A stretch of 48,353 nt of DNA from an uncultured Porphyromonadaceae bacterium (GTDB lineage Bacteria > Bacteroidota > Bacteroidia > Bacteroidales > Muribaculaceae), in the NCBI GenBank assembly GCA_947175215.1, contig CAMWLR010000011.1, forward strand, positions 1 through 48,353, read 5' to 3'. Below are positions 28,803 to 38,510 of the stretch, piece after piece (position 1 is the stretch's first letter; every line of letters starts with the position of its first letter). Made by a program: the position numbers and the translations under genes. The notes below the pieces were generated by a model. It saw only the letters and a list, made by a program, of their open reading frames with translations, made no database searches and was not told where the DNA came from.

Positions 28803-29243
28803 ATGGCACTCGAAATAGATATATACAGCGCAGATCTGTCGACCGAGCTACCTTTACCCTTTGCCGACGGTGGGATTCAGGCCGGATTTCCCTCACCTGC
28901 CGAGGATATCATAACCGAGAATCTTGACCTCAACCGCCTGTTGATACGCCATCCGGCAGCGACTTTTTATGGCCGCGTGTGGGGCGACTCGATGATCGAC
29001 GAGGGTATCCACCCCGGTGACATTATTGTCATCGACCGCTCGATCGAACCGACCAACGGATGTCTGGCACTATGTTGCGTCGACCACGAATTCACATTAA
29101 AACGCATCAGATTTGAGAAGAATCTTGTATGGCTCATCCCGGCCAACGAGATGTTTGATCCGATACTTGTCACCCCCGACCAGGAGTTTGAGGTCTGGGG
29201 AGTCATAACCTATTCGATCATAAATCACCAACGCCGCCGCTGA
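28803..29243 (+). CDS. S24 family (UmuD/LexA-like) self-cleaving peptidase
   Basis: AGFPSPAEDIITENLDLNRLLIRHPAATFYGRVWGDSMIDEGIHPGDIIVIDRSIEPTNGCLALCCVDHEFTLKRI: A-G cleavage site, SM serine, K dyad. Confidence 0.92.
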   Translation: MALEIDIYSADLSTELPLPFADGGIQAGFPSPAEDIITENLDLNRLLIRHPAATFYGRVWGDSMIDEGIHPGDIIVIDRSIEPTNGCLALCCVDHEFTLKRIRFEKNLVWLIPANEMFDPILVTPDQEFEVWGVITYSIINHQRRR

Positions 29244-29245
29244 CA

Positions 29246-29277
29246 TTTGGATATGTCATTAATTTTGAGTAATTTTG
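29246..29277 (+). promoter_or_regulatory. glmS promoter with tandem -7 boxes
   Basis: TTTG (29246) -N20- TAATTTTG (29270-29277); an additional TAATTTTG at 29260-29267. Confidence 0.55.
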
Positions 29278-29381
29278 TACCTGATTATCGCGAGGCTTTT
29301 GCTTCTATAATACACCAATTGTGTCAACTTTACACACAATAACCCACTTTCATTAATAAAGACAAACAGCAATATTAAAAT

Positions 29382-31226
29382 ATGTGTGGAATTGTAGGAT
29401 ATATCGGACATCGTCCGGCTTATGAAATATTGATCAAAGGCTTACATCGCCTTGAATATCGCGGATATGACAGCGCCGGTGTCGCCATGGTAGGTGATAA
29501 AGGTGATCTGAATATATACAAGACACGCGGCAAAGTGGAGGATCTCGAGAGATTTTGCCACGCCAAGGATCTCGACGGCAATATCGGTATAGCCCACACC
29601 CGCTGGGCCACCCATGGCGAACCTAATGATGTCAACGCCCATCCCCATCTTAGCCACTCGGGTAAACTCGCGCTGGTGCATAACGGCACGATCGAGAACT
29701 ATAACATCCTCAAAGAGGCTCTCGAGCAGCAGGGCTGCAAGTTTAAGAGCGACACTGACACCGAGGTGCTGGTGCAGCTGATTGAGTATATCAAGACCAC
29801 TAACAACTGTACGCTCATCGAGGCTGTGCGCGAAGCCCTGAAAGAGGTGATCGGCGCGTATGCAATCGCGGTCATAGACACCAACGAACCTGACACCGTC
29901 ATTGCCGCCCGCAAGAGTTCCCCTCTGGTGATCGGTATCGGCGAAGATGAGACATTCCTCGCCTCTGATGCCACACCCATCGTCGATTATACCGACAAGG
30001 TGGTCTATCTCAACGATGACGAGATCGCCATCATACGGCGTGGCGAACCACTCAAAATCATCACCACCGATAACGAATCGGCAGAAATAGACATCCAGAC
30101 CCTCAAGCTAAGCGTGTCTCAGCTCGAGAAAGGCGGATTCCCACACTTCATGCTCAAAGAGATCTATGAGCAGCCCCGTACTATACGCGACTGTGTCCGC
30201 GGCCGCATCGGCAACTCGGGGGGTAAGGTCACCCTGTCGGGTGTCATCGAGCACAGCGACAAGTTTCTCAACGCCAAACGTATCATCATCGTGGCTTGCG
30301 GCACATCGTGGCATGCAGGCCTGATCGGCAAACGTCTGATTGAGGAGGCCACCCGCATCCCGGTCGAGGTGGCATACGCCAGCGAGTTCCGTTACAGCAA
30401 CCCCATCGTCACCCCCGACGACATCGTCATAGCCATCTCTCAGTCAGGCGAGACAGCCGACACACTGGCAGCCATCCAGCTCGCCAAAGAGAAAGGGGCA
30501 TTTGTCTACGGCGTCTGCAACGTTGTCGGCTCATCAATCGCACGTGCCACTGACTCAGGCACATATATCCACGTCGGCCCCGAGATCGGTGTAGCGTCCA
30601 CCAAGGCTTTCACCGGCCAGGTGACCGTGCTCATCATGTTGGCCATGGCCATCGCCCAGATACGCAAGACCATGCCTAAAGAAGAGATCACCAAAGTCGC
30701 CGGCTATCTGCGTCGCCTGCCAGATCTTATCAAACAGACACTCAAACTCAATGACAAGATCGAGCATCTGTCGAGCATCTATACATACGTCCACAACTTC
30801 CTCTACCTCGGCCGCGGATACAACTATCCGTCAGCACTCGAGGGCGCTCTCAAGCTCAAGGAAATCAGCTACATCCATGCCGAGGGTTATCCGGCAGCCG
30901 AGATGAAGCACGGCCCCATAGCGCTGATTGACCGTGAGCTCCCCACGGTGGTAATCGCTCCTACCGATGAACTGCACGAAAAGATCATCTCTAACATCCA
31001 GCAGATCAAGGCACGCGGCGGCTCGGTTATCGCCGTGGTGACCAAGGGAGACACCAGCATCGCCGAGATTGCCGACCACACGATCGAGATACCCGACGTA
31101 CCTGAGTGCGTATCGCCCGTCATCGTGTCGATACCGCTCCAACTGCTCGCTTATCATATCGCTGTCAAGAAAGGTTGCAACGTAGATATGCCCCGCAATC
31201 TCGCCAAATCGGTCACTGTCGAATAA
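29382..31226 (+). CDS. glmS: Glutamine--fructose-6-phosphate aminotransferase (isomerizing)
   Basis: MCGIVGYIGHRPAYEILIKGLHRLEYRGYDSAGVA; SIS domains; C-terminal NLAKSVTVE. Confidence 0.98.
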   Translation: MCGIVGYIGHRPAYEILIKGLHRLEYRGYDSAGVAMVGDKGDLNIYKTRGKVEDLERFCHAKDLDGNIGIAHTRWATHGEPNDVNAHPHLSHSGKLALVHNGTIENYNILKEALEQQGCKFKSDTDTEVLVQLIEYIKTTNNCTLIEAVREALKEVIGAYAIAVIDTNEPDTVIAARKSSPLVIGIGEDETFLASDATPIVDYTDKVVYLNDDEIAIIRRGEPLKIITTDNESAEIDIQTLKLSVSQLEKGGFPHFMLKEIYEQPRTIRDCVRGRIGNSGGKVTLSGVIEHSDKFLNAKRIIIVACGTSWHAGLIGKRLIEEATRIPVEVAYASEFRYSNPIVTPDDIVIAISQSGETADTLAAIQLAKEKGAFVYGVCNVVGSSIARATDSGTYIHVGPEIGVASTKAFTGQVTVLIMLAMAIAQIRKTMPKEEITKVAGYLRRLPDLIKQTLKLNDKIEHLSSIYTYVHNFLYLGRGYNYPSALEGALKLKEISYIHAEGYPAAEMKHGPIALIDRELPTVVIAPTDELHEKIISNIQQIKARGGSVIAVVTKGDTSIAEIADHTIEIPDVPECVSPVIVSIPLQLLAYHIAVKKGCNVDMPRNLAKSVTVE

Positions 31227-31270
31227 TCATCATGGACTGTTGATCATCAAGCATTCTCTCTAACAACAAT

Positions 31271-32407
31271 ATGTCAGTCCCGTCCTCTCCTCGATTCCCT
31301 TTCCTGAATCTGTCGACCGTAAACGCCCCGTTTATAGATGAGATACATAAACGCGTGGCTAAGGTCATCGACTCCGGCAGGTATGTCGGCGGCGAGGAGG
31401 TGAAGCTGCTCGAGGAGTCACTCTGCCGGCTCACAGGCTATGACTATGCCATCGGCGTCAGCAACGGGCTCGATGCCCTGAGGCTGATCCTCAGAGGATA
31501 TATCGAGTTAGGGCTAATGTCGCCCGGCGATGAGATTATCGTGCCGGCCAATACTTATGTGGCCTCGATACTCGCTATCTCTGATAGCGGCTTGATTCCG
31601 ATTACTGTCGAACCGTCGGCCGTCACCTCTAACCTCGACACCTCATTGCTGTCTCAGGCACTGTCACCAAAGACCAAGGGGATAATGACCGTTCATCTAT
31701 ACGGTCGTGTCGCGTGGGATGATGAGCTCAGTCGGTTTGCCCGCGAGAATAACCTCAGGATCTTCGAGGATAACGCTCAGGCAATAGGGGCGGCAATCGT
31801 CACTGCCGACGGCAATCACCGGCGCACGGGCGGATTGGGAGACGCTGCGGCGTTCAGCTTTTATCCTACCAAAAATATCGGCGCGATGGGCGATGCCGGC
31901 GCTGTCACAACTAACGATGGCCAACTGGCAGAAGTGGTGAGAGCGCTCTCTAATTACGGTTCTGACCGCCGCTATCACAATCTCTATAAGGGCCTCAACT
32001 GTCGGCTCGACCCGATACAGGCAGCTGTCATCAATGTCAAGCTGCCCTATCTCGACAGCGAGAACGCACTGCGCCGAGAGGTAGCCGAGATCTATCTCAG
32101 CGAGATAGATAATGACAAGATCACCCTCCCCTCGCGACCCGCCGATCCCCTCGAGATGGTATGGCATCAGTTTGTAGTACATACCCCCGACCGTGCCCGA
32201 TTTATAAACCATCTCCGTGACAACTCGGTCGGTTATGACATCCACTATGCCACGCCGCCTCACCGCCAGCCATGCTATCAGGGTATACTCGAGGCCGACC
32301 GACCGATCACAGACAACCTGGCTGAGACCTGCGTGAGCCTGCCTGTCACACGCTGCACCTCACCCGATGATGCCCGTGAGATTGCAGCGATTATCAACCG
32401 ATACTGA
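31271..32407 (+). CDS. DegT/DnrJ/EryC1/StrS family PLP aminotransferase
   Basis: GVSNGLDALRLILRGY, EDNAQAIGA, FSFYPTKNIGAMGDAGAVTTND, NCRLDPIQAAVINVKLPYLD. Confidence 0.95.
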   Translation: MSVPSSPRFPFLNLSTVNAPFIDEIHKRVAKVIDSGRYVGGEEVKLLEESLCRLTGYDYAIGVSNGLDALRLILRGYIELGLMSPGDEIIVPANTYVASILAISDSGLIPITVEPSAVTSNLDTSLLSQALSPKTKGIMTVHLYGRVAWDDELSRFARENNLRIFEDNAQAIGAAIVTADGNHRRTGGLGDAAAFSFYPTKNIGAMGDAGAVTTNDGQLAEVVRALSNYGSDRRYHNLYKGLNCRLDPIQAAVINVKLPYLDSENALRREVAEIYLSEIDNDKITLPSRPADPLEMVWHQFVVHTPDRARFINHLRDNSVGYDIHYATPPHRQPCYQGILEADRPITDNLAETCVSLPVTRCTSPDDAREIAAIINRY

Positions 32408-32461
32408 TTAAACTATCAATATTTGTGATTCTTAAACCACTCAAAATCTGAGTAACAAACC

Positions 32462-34336
32462 ATGAGAAAAATTTTTACAACTGTTTTACTGTCAGTCGTC
32501 GCCATTTTATCGGCATCGGCAGAGCTACCCGAACTCTTTCTACGCGGTGAGATTTCGGGGTGGGACTGTAAGAATGAATTTAAGTTTCAGTATGCCGACG
32601 GCGCATACTCGCTGCATCTTGACCAGCTCTACGGCCAGTTTAAGATCGCCGACCGCACCTGGGATGACAATACGACATTCGGCGCCGCCACCGGCGGTAA
32701 CGGTGCAGTCGCTGTGTCGGCCGGGCAAGCTTATCAGATTCTCAGACCGGGATTTAATTTCGGATGCAATGGCACACTCACCGATGTGACCCTCAAGTTT
32801 GAATATGCTGAGGGACAGAGCAACTTTATCCTGCAAGTCCTCGGCGAGGGTGGCGAGATCATTGACAACCGTCTCTCGGGCACACTCCCTGTTCTGTATA
32901 TAAATGTATACACCGACGAGAGCCATCAGGCCTTTAACAACGAGATCATAAGCCGCAATCTCAACCACAAAAATTACTTCTCATACGCCGAATACTGGCT
33001 CGACCTAAACGGCTGTGAGTGGATGGCTCAGGAGGGTGCAAAATCTGTCGGCTCTCAGGCCGAACCGCTCCCCCTCGAGATCAAGGCCCGCGGAAACTGG
33101 ACTCGCATCGGTTTCTCTAAAAAGCCCTTCAAGCTCAAACTCGGCAGCAAGGAGAAACTGCTCGGCATGACCAAGAGCAAGCACTTCGCCCTGTTGGCCC
33201 ATGCCGATGACCAGCTCGGTTATCTCAAGAACTTTGTCGGATTTAACCTCGGCAAACGTATCGGTCTCCCCTGGACACCGGCTCAGCAGCCCGTCGAGGT
33301 GGTCATCAACGGTGACTACCGCGGCCTCTACTTCCTCACCGAGTCTATCCGCATAGATAAAGACCGCGTGAATATCACCGAACTCGATGACAACTGCTCT
33401 GATCCCGCTCTCGCCTCGGGCGGTTATCTTGTCGAACTCGACAATTATGACGAAGATAATCAGATCAGACTCGAGGAGAAAACCTGTGTCGACAATCAGC
33501 GCCTCGACATGGTACGCGTCACCTGGGATACCCCCGAGGAATACTCAGAGTTGCAGAAGCGATTCGTCACCGATCAGTTCACCGCTATCAACAATGCTGT
33601 CGGTGCAAACTCTGACGACCTGTGGCGCTATCTTGACCTCGACGATGCCGCCCGCTATTATCTGGTCGAGGAGATCATCTCTCATACCGAGTCTTACCAC
33701 GGCTCCACATACCTCTTCCGTGACAGAGGATCTGACGAGAAATGGCACTTCTCTCCCCTATGGGACTGCGGTAACGCATTCAGCGGGCCTGAGAACGACT
33801 TCTTCTACAACCACGATGCTTTCGGTAACACCTGGATCCCCTCGATCCGCACAAACAACAAATTCAACGACAAAGTCAAGGCTACCTGGCTCTGGTTTAT
33901 GAACAATGGCTATAACGGCATTTATGACGACATCAATACCTATGTCGGTCATATCGCAACCGCCGCCAATTATGACTATCAGCGCTGGCACGCCGAACCC
34001 GCACCCGACGGTGGTCAACCCGTCGCCGATAACCGTGATATGAACAGCCGTAAGTCAAGCGTTATAAACAAACTCATCGGCAAGACCAACTGGCTCAAAG
34101 GTATATTCGGCGACTACGCTGCCAACCCCGGCGCGACCGAACCGGCCCGTGACACCACCCCGGCCGCTCCCCTGCCCGATTACCTCAGCGGCATCGAGAA
34201 TGTCGAGGCAAGACATGACTCAACCCTCTACCCCACCGAATACTATGATCTGACCGGACGCCGCGTACTCAATCCCGCAGCCGGCTCTATCGTGATAGAG
34301 CGCCACGGCCCCTCAGCCCGCAAGATCCGCTTCTAA
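32462..34336 (+). CDS. CotH-type kinase family secreted protein with N-terminal beta-sandwich domain
   Basis: KARGNWTRIGFSKKPFKLKLGSKEKLLGMTKSKHFALLAHADD, GLYFLTESIRIDKDRVNI, SPLWDCGNAF; C-terminal YDLTGRRVLNPAAGSIVIERHG tail. Confidence 0.88.
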   Translation: MRKIFTTVLLSVVAILSASAELPELFLRGEISGWDCKNEFKFQYADGAYSLHLDQLYGQFKIADRTWDDNTTFGAATGGNGAVAVSAGQAYQILRPGFNFGCNGTLTDVTLKFEYAEGQSNFILQVLGEGGEIIDNRLSGTLPVLYINVYTDESHQAFNNEIISRNLNHKNYFSYAEYWLDLNGCEWMAQEGAKSVGSQAEPLPLEIKARGNWTRIGFSKKPFKLKLGSKEKLLGMTKSKHFALLAHADDQLGYLKNFVGFNLGKRIGLPWTPAQQPVEVVINGDYRGLYFLTESIRIDKDRVNITELDDNCSDPALASGGYLVELDNYDEDNQIRLEEKTCVDNQRLDMVRVTWDTPEEYSELQKRFVTDQFTAINNAVGANSDDLWRYLDLDDAARYYLVEEIISHTESYHGSTYLFRDRGSDEKWHFSPLWDCGNAFSGPENDFFYNHDAFGNTWIPSIRTNNKFNDKVKATWLWFMNNGYNGIYDDINTYVGHIATAANYDYQRWHAEPAPDGGQPVADNRDMNSRKSSVINKLIGKTNWLKGIFGDYAANPGATEPARDTTPAAPLPDYLSGIENVEARHDSTLYPTEYYDLTGRRVLNPAAGSIVIERHGPSARKIRF

Positions 34337-34359
34337 ACAGCTACACCCCTTTGTTATAA

Positions 34360-34394
34360 GCAAGTGCCCCGGATGATTCTTCCGGAGCACTTGC
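34360..34394 (+). terminator. Terminator downstream of cotH-like gene
   Basis: GCAAGTGCCCCGGA-tgattct-TCCGGAGCACTTGC then TCGTTTTATT. Confidence 0.85.
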
Positions 34395-34399
34395 TCGTT

Positions 34400-35035
34400 T
34401 TATTGGGGCTCACCAAACAGTAGTCGCCACTCATCGGCAACCGTTATCGACGAGGAGTGACCCGACAGCAGTACGGTATCGCCAGGCAGAGTCAGGATCT
34501 TGTCGATGATCGAGCGTTCGAGTTCTGGGCGGTCTCCACCGGGGAAGTTTGTCAGACCGGGGCCATGCTCATACAGGGTGTCACCGACAAACGCCACTTT
34601 CTCTTTCGCGGAATAAAACGTCACCGATCCGGGGGTGTGGCCCGGTGTATGGATAACTTTGAGAGCAAATCCCGCATTCTCCTTGAGCCTGATGATTTCG
34701 CCGTCATACAGTTCCTCGTAATGGGGGACTGTGATTGGGTGACCGGTGTTGCCGCTGAGGTTGAGATACGGGTCAGTCAGATACCGGGCATCAGAGGGAT
34801 AGATATAGATCGGTGCGACCAGTTTCTCACGCAAGATCTCGGCCGCGCCGAGGTGATCAAAGTGACCATGGGTGAGCAGTATCTTCTCGATTTTCCAACC
34901 GTTGCGCTTCACGATGTCATATATCTCGCCGGCCTGAGCGCCCGGGTCGATGATAAAGCCAGCGCGGGTCACGTCATCTATGTAAAAATAGCAGTTCTCG
35001 GCATAAACGCCATAGACGGTCAATTCTTTAACCAT
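34400..35035 (-). CDS. MBL-fold metallo-hydrolase (glyoxalase II-like)
   Basis: ILLTHGHFDHLGAAEILRE, HTPGHTPGSVTFY, VFVGDTLYEHGPG-like metal motifs (FVGDTLYEHGPGLTNFPGGD). Confidence 0.93.
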   Translation of the reverse strand: MVKELTVYGVYAENCYFYIDDVTRAGFIIDPGAQAGEIYDIVKRNGWKIEKILLTHGHFDHLGAAEILREKLVAPIYIYPSDARYLTDPYLNLSGNTGHPITVPHYEELYDGEIIRLKENAGFALKVIHTPGHTPGSVTFYSAKEKVAFVGDTLYEHGPGLTNFPGGDRPELERSIIDKILTLPGDTVLLSGHSSSITVADEWRLLFGEPQ

Positions 35036-35055
35036 GAATCTAACCTCCCGTCCAT

Positions 35056-35778
35056 TTATAACAACTGACAGCCGTCAGGGCCGCAGACATGCGGACGTTC
35101 GCCCCCTTGGGCTGACACTGCCGATTGATCGGCGGTCGCCTTAAGTTCACGTTCGAGTGCCGACTTGAAGCCGTCGATCGACATGGCACCGGGGATGGCA
35201 AACACACCGTTAATGATGATATACGGCACACCGTGGATGCCGCGCATCGCAGCCTCACGTTCATCAAGACGCACCTCATCGACATACTCCTCAGAGTCAA
35301 GTACCCGCTTGACCTCGCCCTCATTCATGCCGACCGACAACGCCTTATCAAGCAGTACCTTATGGTCAGACAGCACAAGATTCTCAGTGAAATATGCCGC
35401 AAACAGGGCCTTGTTGAGACGGTCGACGGTCTCTCGGTCATACTTCGCCTCGGCCAATTTCATCAGCCTGTGGGCGTCGCGCGTGTTAGAGTACTGTGTG
35501 GTGGCGTATCTGAAGTCGATACCCAACTCCTTGCCGAGATTTGAGATCTCCTCGATCTGACGTTTAGCGCCGTCGAGTGACAGACGATACTTCATCGCAA
35601 AACGCTCAGGCGTTGTGGTCGTCACCTCCTTAGGGGCGGTCGGGTCAAGTTCAAAAGCGCGGTAATCGATCTGCACATCATCCTTGATGCCAAGCTCCTC
35701 GATGGCACGTTCAAGACGGGTTTCGCCGATATAGCAATAAGGGCAAGCAAAGTCGCTCCAAACAGTAAGATTAATCAT
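35056..35778 (-). CDS. DsbA family oxidoreductase, FrnE-like
   Basis: VWSDFACPYCYIGETRLERAI, GIHGVPYIIINGVFAIPGAMSIDGF, C-terminal CGPDGC. Confidence 0.93.
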   Translation of the reverse strand: MINLTVWSDFACPYCYIGETRLERAIEELGIKDDVQIDYRAFELDPTAPKEVTTTTPERFAMKYRLSLDGAKRQIEEISNLGKELGIDFRYATTQYSNTRDAHRLMKLAEAKYDRETVDRLNKALFAAYFTENLVLSDHKVLLDKALSVGMNEGEVKRVLDSEEYVDEVRLDEREAAMRGIHGVPYIIINGVFAIPGAMSIDGFKSALERELKATADQSAVSAQGGERPHVCGPDGCQLL

Positions 35779-35807
35779 AATCGTTTCCTTTCTCTTTCAA
35801 TATATAC

Positions 35808-36242
35808 TTAAATTATTGATTTAATTCGGTTTAGTATCGTGACAAACATCGTCATTTCCTCAGGTGTCAGCAACTCTTTGAGCGCCTCATGACGCATACG
35901 GGCCACCTTCATCACCGTCGGACGCAACCTCTTGGCCTCATCCGTGAGATAAACCTTTAGACATTTATGGCTGACCGGCTCAGTCCTGAGCAACCCTTTT
36001 GCCACCATACCCTTAATGCAACGACACACCGCAGCGTTATCCTTGCCAAGCAACCCGGCAATCTCGCATTGCTGTGCGCCCTCACGGTCATATACCGCCC
36101 TCAGCACAAGGTATTCGGCAGTCGCGATCTCAAGACCGCAAGCCTTAAGAGCCTGTGCCAACTCAGCGAGCAGCCCTTGGTAAACACTCCCAAGCAAACA
36201 GCCCAGATTAGGCCTCCCGTATATAACCTGTTTATCACTCAT
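35808..36242 (-). CDS. MarR family transcriptional regulator
   Basis: Winged helix AGLLGKDNAAVCRCIKGMVAKGLLRTEPVSHKCLKVYLTDEAKRL; start taken as MSDKQV. Confidence 0.88.
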   Translation of the reverse strand: MSDKQVIYGRPNLGCLLGSVYQGLLAELAQALKACGLEIATAEYLVLRAVYDREGAQQCEIAGLLGKDNAAVCRCIKGMVAKGLLRTEPVSHKCLKVYLTDEAKRLRPTVMKVARMRHEALKELLTPEEMTMFVTILNRIKSII

Positions 36243-36274
36243 AGTACCAATTAAACACCTCATCCCCCCAAATA

Positions 36275-36288
36275 GTTGACTCGTCAAC
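36275..36288. promoter_or_regulatory. MarR-type operator palindrome GTTGAC-TC-GTCAAC
   Basis: Perfect 6+2+6 palindrome 33 nt upstream of the MarR start. Confidence 0.7.
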
Positions 36289-36443
36289 CATTTATCCCCT
36301 CTCCCTTCTTTAGCCACCAAGGATAACGACTTAATCTCAAACCACCATGAAAAAGCGACTCCCGCCGGGCCGGAGGCTGGCGGGAGCTGGTTTGCTTTGT
36401 TGATTGGCGGCCCGAGGGGGCTGCCGCAGACTGATCGGGGGGA

Positions 36444-36803
36444 TTAGTCTTTCTTCACTACGCGACGCTCTTTGATACGGGCTTTCTTGCCGGTGAGGGC
36501 GCGGAGATAGTAAAGTTTTGCGCGACGTACTTTACCGTACTTGTTAACCACGATTGAGTCGATAAATGGTGACTCCATCGGGAAGATACGCTCAACACCG
36601 ATGTTGTCGCTCATCTTGCGTACAGTGAAACGTTTCTTGTCGCCCTGGCCGGTGATCTTGATGACCACGCCACGATACTGCTGGATACGTTCCTTGTTAC
36701 CCTCTTTGATGCGATATGCAACGGTGATGGTGTCGCCGGGGCCGAAATCGGGGTGTTTTTTGCCGGTAGCAAAAGCCTCTTCGGCTACTTTAATAAGATC
36801 CAT
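36444..36803 (-). CDS. rplS: 50S ribosomal protein L19
   Basis: [65 protein letters not shown]. Confidence 0.97.
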   Translation of the reverse strand: MDLIKVAEEAFATGKKHPDFGPGDTITVAYRIKEGNKERIQQYRGVVIKITGQGDKKRFTVRKMSDNIGVERIFPMESPFIDSIVVNKYGKVRRAKLYYLRALTGKKARIKERRVVKKD

Positions 36804-36833
36804 TTTTTTGAAAATTAAAAATGTTCAACAATG

Positions 36834-36875
36834 TCGCAATATTCGCGGGCAGCCGTGTCCCGCCAGAGATTGCGA
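36834..36875 (-). promoter_or_regulatory. Structured 5' leader hairpin of rplS
   Basis: Outer stem TCGCAAT/ATTGCGA and inner stem GCGGG/CCCGC between the -7 box (TAACTTTG, 36885-36892 minus) and rplS. Confidence 0.5.
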
Positions 36876-37141
36876 ATTTCGACCGCAAAGTTACAACTTT
36901 CTTACGGTCTGTGCAAGTGTCGGGCGGTGACATTTCTCTGTTAAGAGAAGTTAAAAACAATTCCTAAAATCCTGAGATGAGCGCCTGATATCGGTGAAAT
37001 CTATGTAAAACGGGGCGTTGGGCAATTTAATCACGGTATTTATCTAATCGGTTTAACTTTTAACTGTATATTTGCGTTATATAATCAAAGAGTGATAGTC
37101 GGTGCTGTATGCCCTGCTGTCTGCTAATAACCATCACATCT

Positions 37142-38449
37142 ATGCTTAGACATTCGCTGCTAATATTGTGCCTGACCGTTGCCTCGGCCCTCTATGCCGA
37201 GATCCCCGACAACGGCGTATGGAGCTATCTCGACTGCATCGAGTATGCCCGCGAGCACAACATATCGCTTAAACAGTCTATACTTGCCGAGGAGAAAGCC
37301 GAGTATGACCTCGATGCCGCCAAGGGTCAATGGCAGCCGACACTCGACTTTGCCACCTCTCACGCCTATACCAACGCCATCTGGGGGGTAAGCCCTCATA
37401 ATACATTCGGAGGTAACTTTAACCTCAATGCCGGGTGGACGGTGTATAACGGCGGAATCAGACGCAATACCATCAAGCGTGAGACTGACAAGACCGAGAT
37501 CGCCAGACTGGCCTCAGAAGATCTGTTTCGCTCTATCGAGACCGATATACTAAAGGTGTATCTCAATTTGCTGTACGCTCAGGAATCTATCGAGATTTAT
37601 GAAGAGGCGGTCGAGTTGTCGCAAGCTCAGGTCAACCGCGCCCGTCAGCTGATGTCGGCCGGCACGCTGTCGCGTGTAGATTTCGCACAGCTCAACGCCC
37701 AGCTCGAGCAAGACCGCTATGCCCTCACCAACGCCCGCAGCCAGTATGCCACCCGGCGTATGGAACTCAAGAAGATATTGCAGCTCGGTATCAACGACAC
37801 CATCTCGCCGATGATGCTTGACTGGGATGAGAAGATGATAATGGCCGACTTGCCGCCGATGCAAGAGAGCTATATGATGGCCATCGACACCGACCTGCAG
37901 ATGCGGTCACTCGCGTTGCAGAAAAAGGTAGCCGACTATGACATCGCAATCGCCCGCGGGGCGCGTCTACCCAAGATCAGCCTTAATGCAGGGGCGGGTA
38001 CGTCCTACGCCCTGCCGACAGATAATCTCGGCTTGCAGCTCAAAAATGCGCTGTCAGAGCAGATCGGCATATCGCTGTCGATACCTATCTTTGACCAACG
38101 CAAGACCAAAGTCGCTGTCGCTCAGGCCAAGGTGGCCCGAATGGGTGTCGAGCTTGACACCGACCAGCGTCTGCTCGACCTGTCTCAGGAGATCGAATCA
38201 TGGTATGTCAATGTCACCGAATCTCAGAGCCGTTATCTGGCGGCCATACAGCAAGAGAAGTCGGCCGCCCTGAGTAATGATCTCGTCAACGAACAGTTTA
38301 ACCTCGGACTCGTCAATACGGTCGAACTGCTCACGGCCCATAACAACCTGCTCGAGGCACGCCACACGCTGCTACAGGCCAAGTTCATGACCGTCATCGG
38401 GCGCAAGATGATCGACTATTACCGCACAGCGGTCGTTTCCCTCCCCTGA
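37142..38449 (+). CDS. TolC family outer-membrane efflux protein
   Basis: Signal peptide, CIEYAREHNISLKQS, SLSIPIFDQRKTKVAVAQAK, EQFNLGLVNTVELLTAHNNLLEARHTLLQAKF. Confidence 0.94.
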   Translation: MLRHSLLILCLTVASALYAEIPDNGVWSYLDCIEYAREHNISLKQSILAEEKAEYDLDAAKGQWQPTLDFATSHAYTNAIWGVSPHNTFGGNFNLNAGWTVYNGGIRRNTIKRETDKTEIARLASEDLFRSIETDILKVYLNLLYAQESIEIYEEAVELSQAQVNRARQLMSAGTLSRVDFAQLNAQLEQDRYALTNARSQYATRRMELKKILQLGINDTISPMMLDWDEKMIMADLPPMQESYMMAIDTDLQMRSLALQKKVADYDIAIARGARLPKISLNAGAGTSYALPTDNLGLQLKNALSEQIGISLSIPIFDQRKTKVAVAQAKVARMGVELDTDQRLLDLSQEIESWYVNVTESQSRYLAAIQQEKSAALSNDLVNEQFNLGLVNTVELLTAHNNLLEARHTLLQAKFMTVIGRKMIDYYRTAVVSLP

Positions 38450-38510
38450 CGCCGACCTCTCCCCCTCTCTATATCTCCCTCACCACACATTCATGCAAAT
38501 TATCCGTAAG

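Noticed and set aside
32540-32968. Many long antisense ORFs (for example 32540..32968, 31697..32263, 24571..25272)
   Set aside because: They are shadows of strongly supported genes in a GC-balanced genome with biased codons; no independent evidence.
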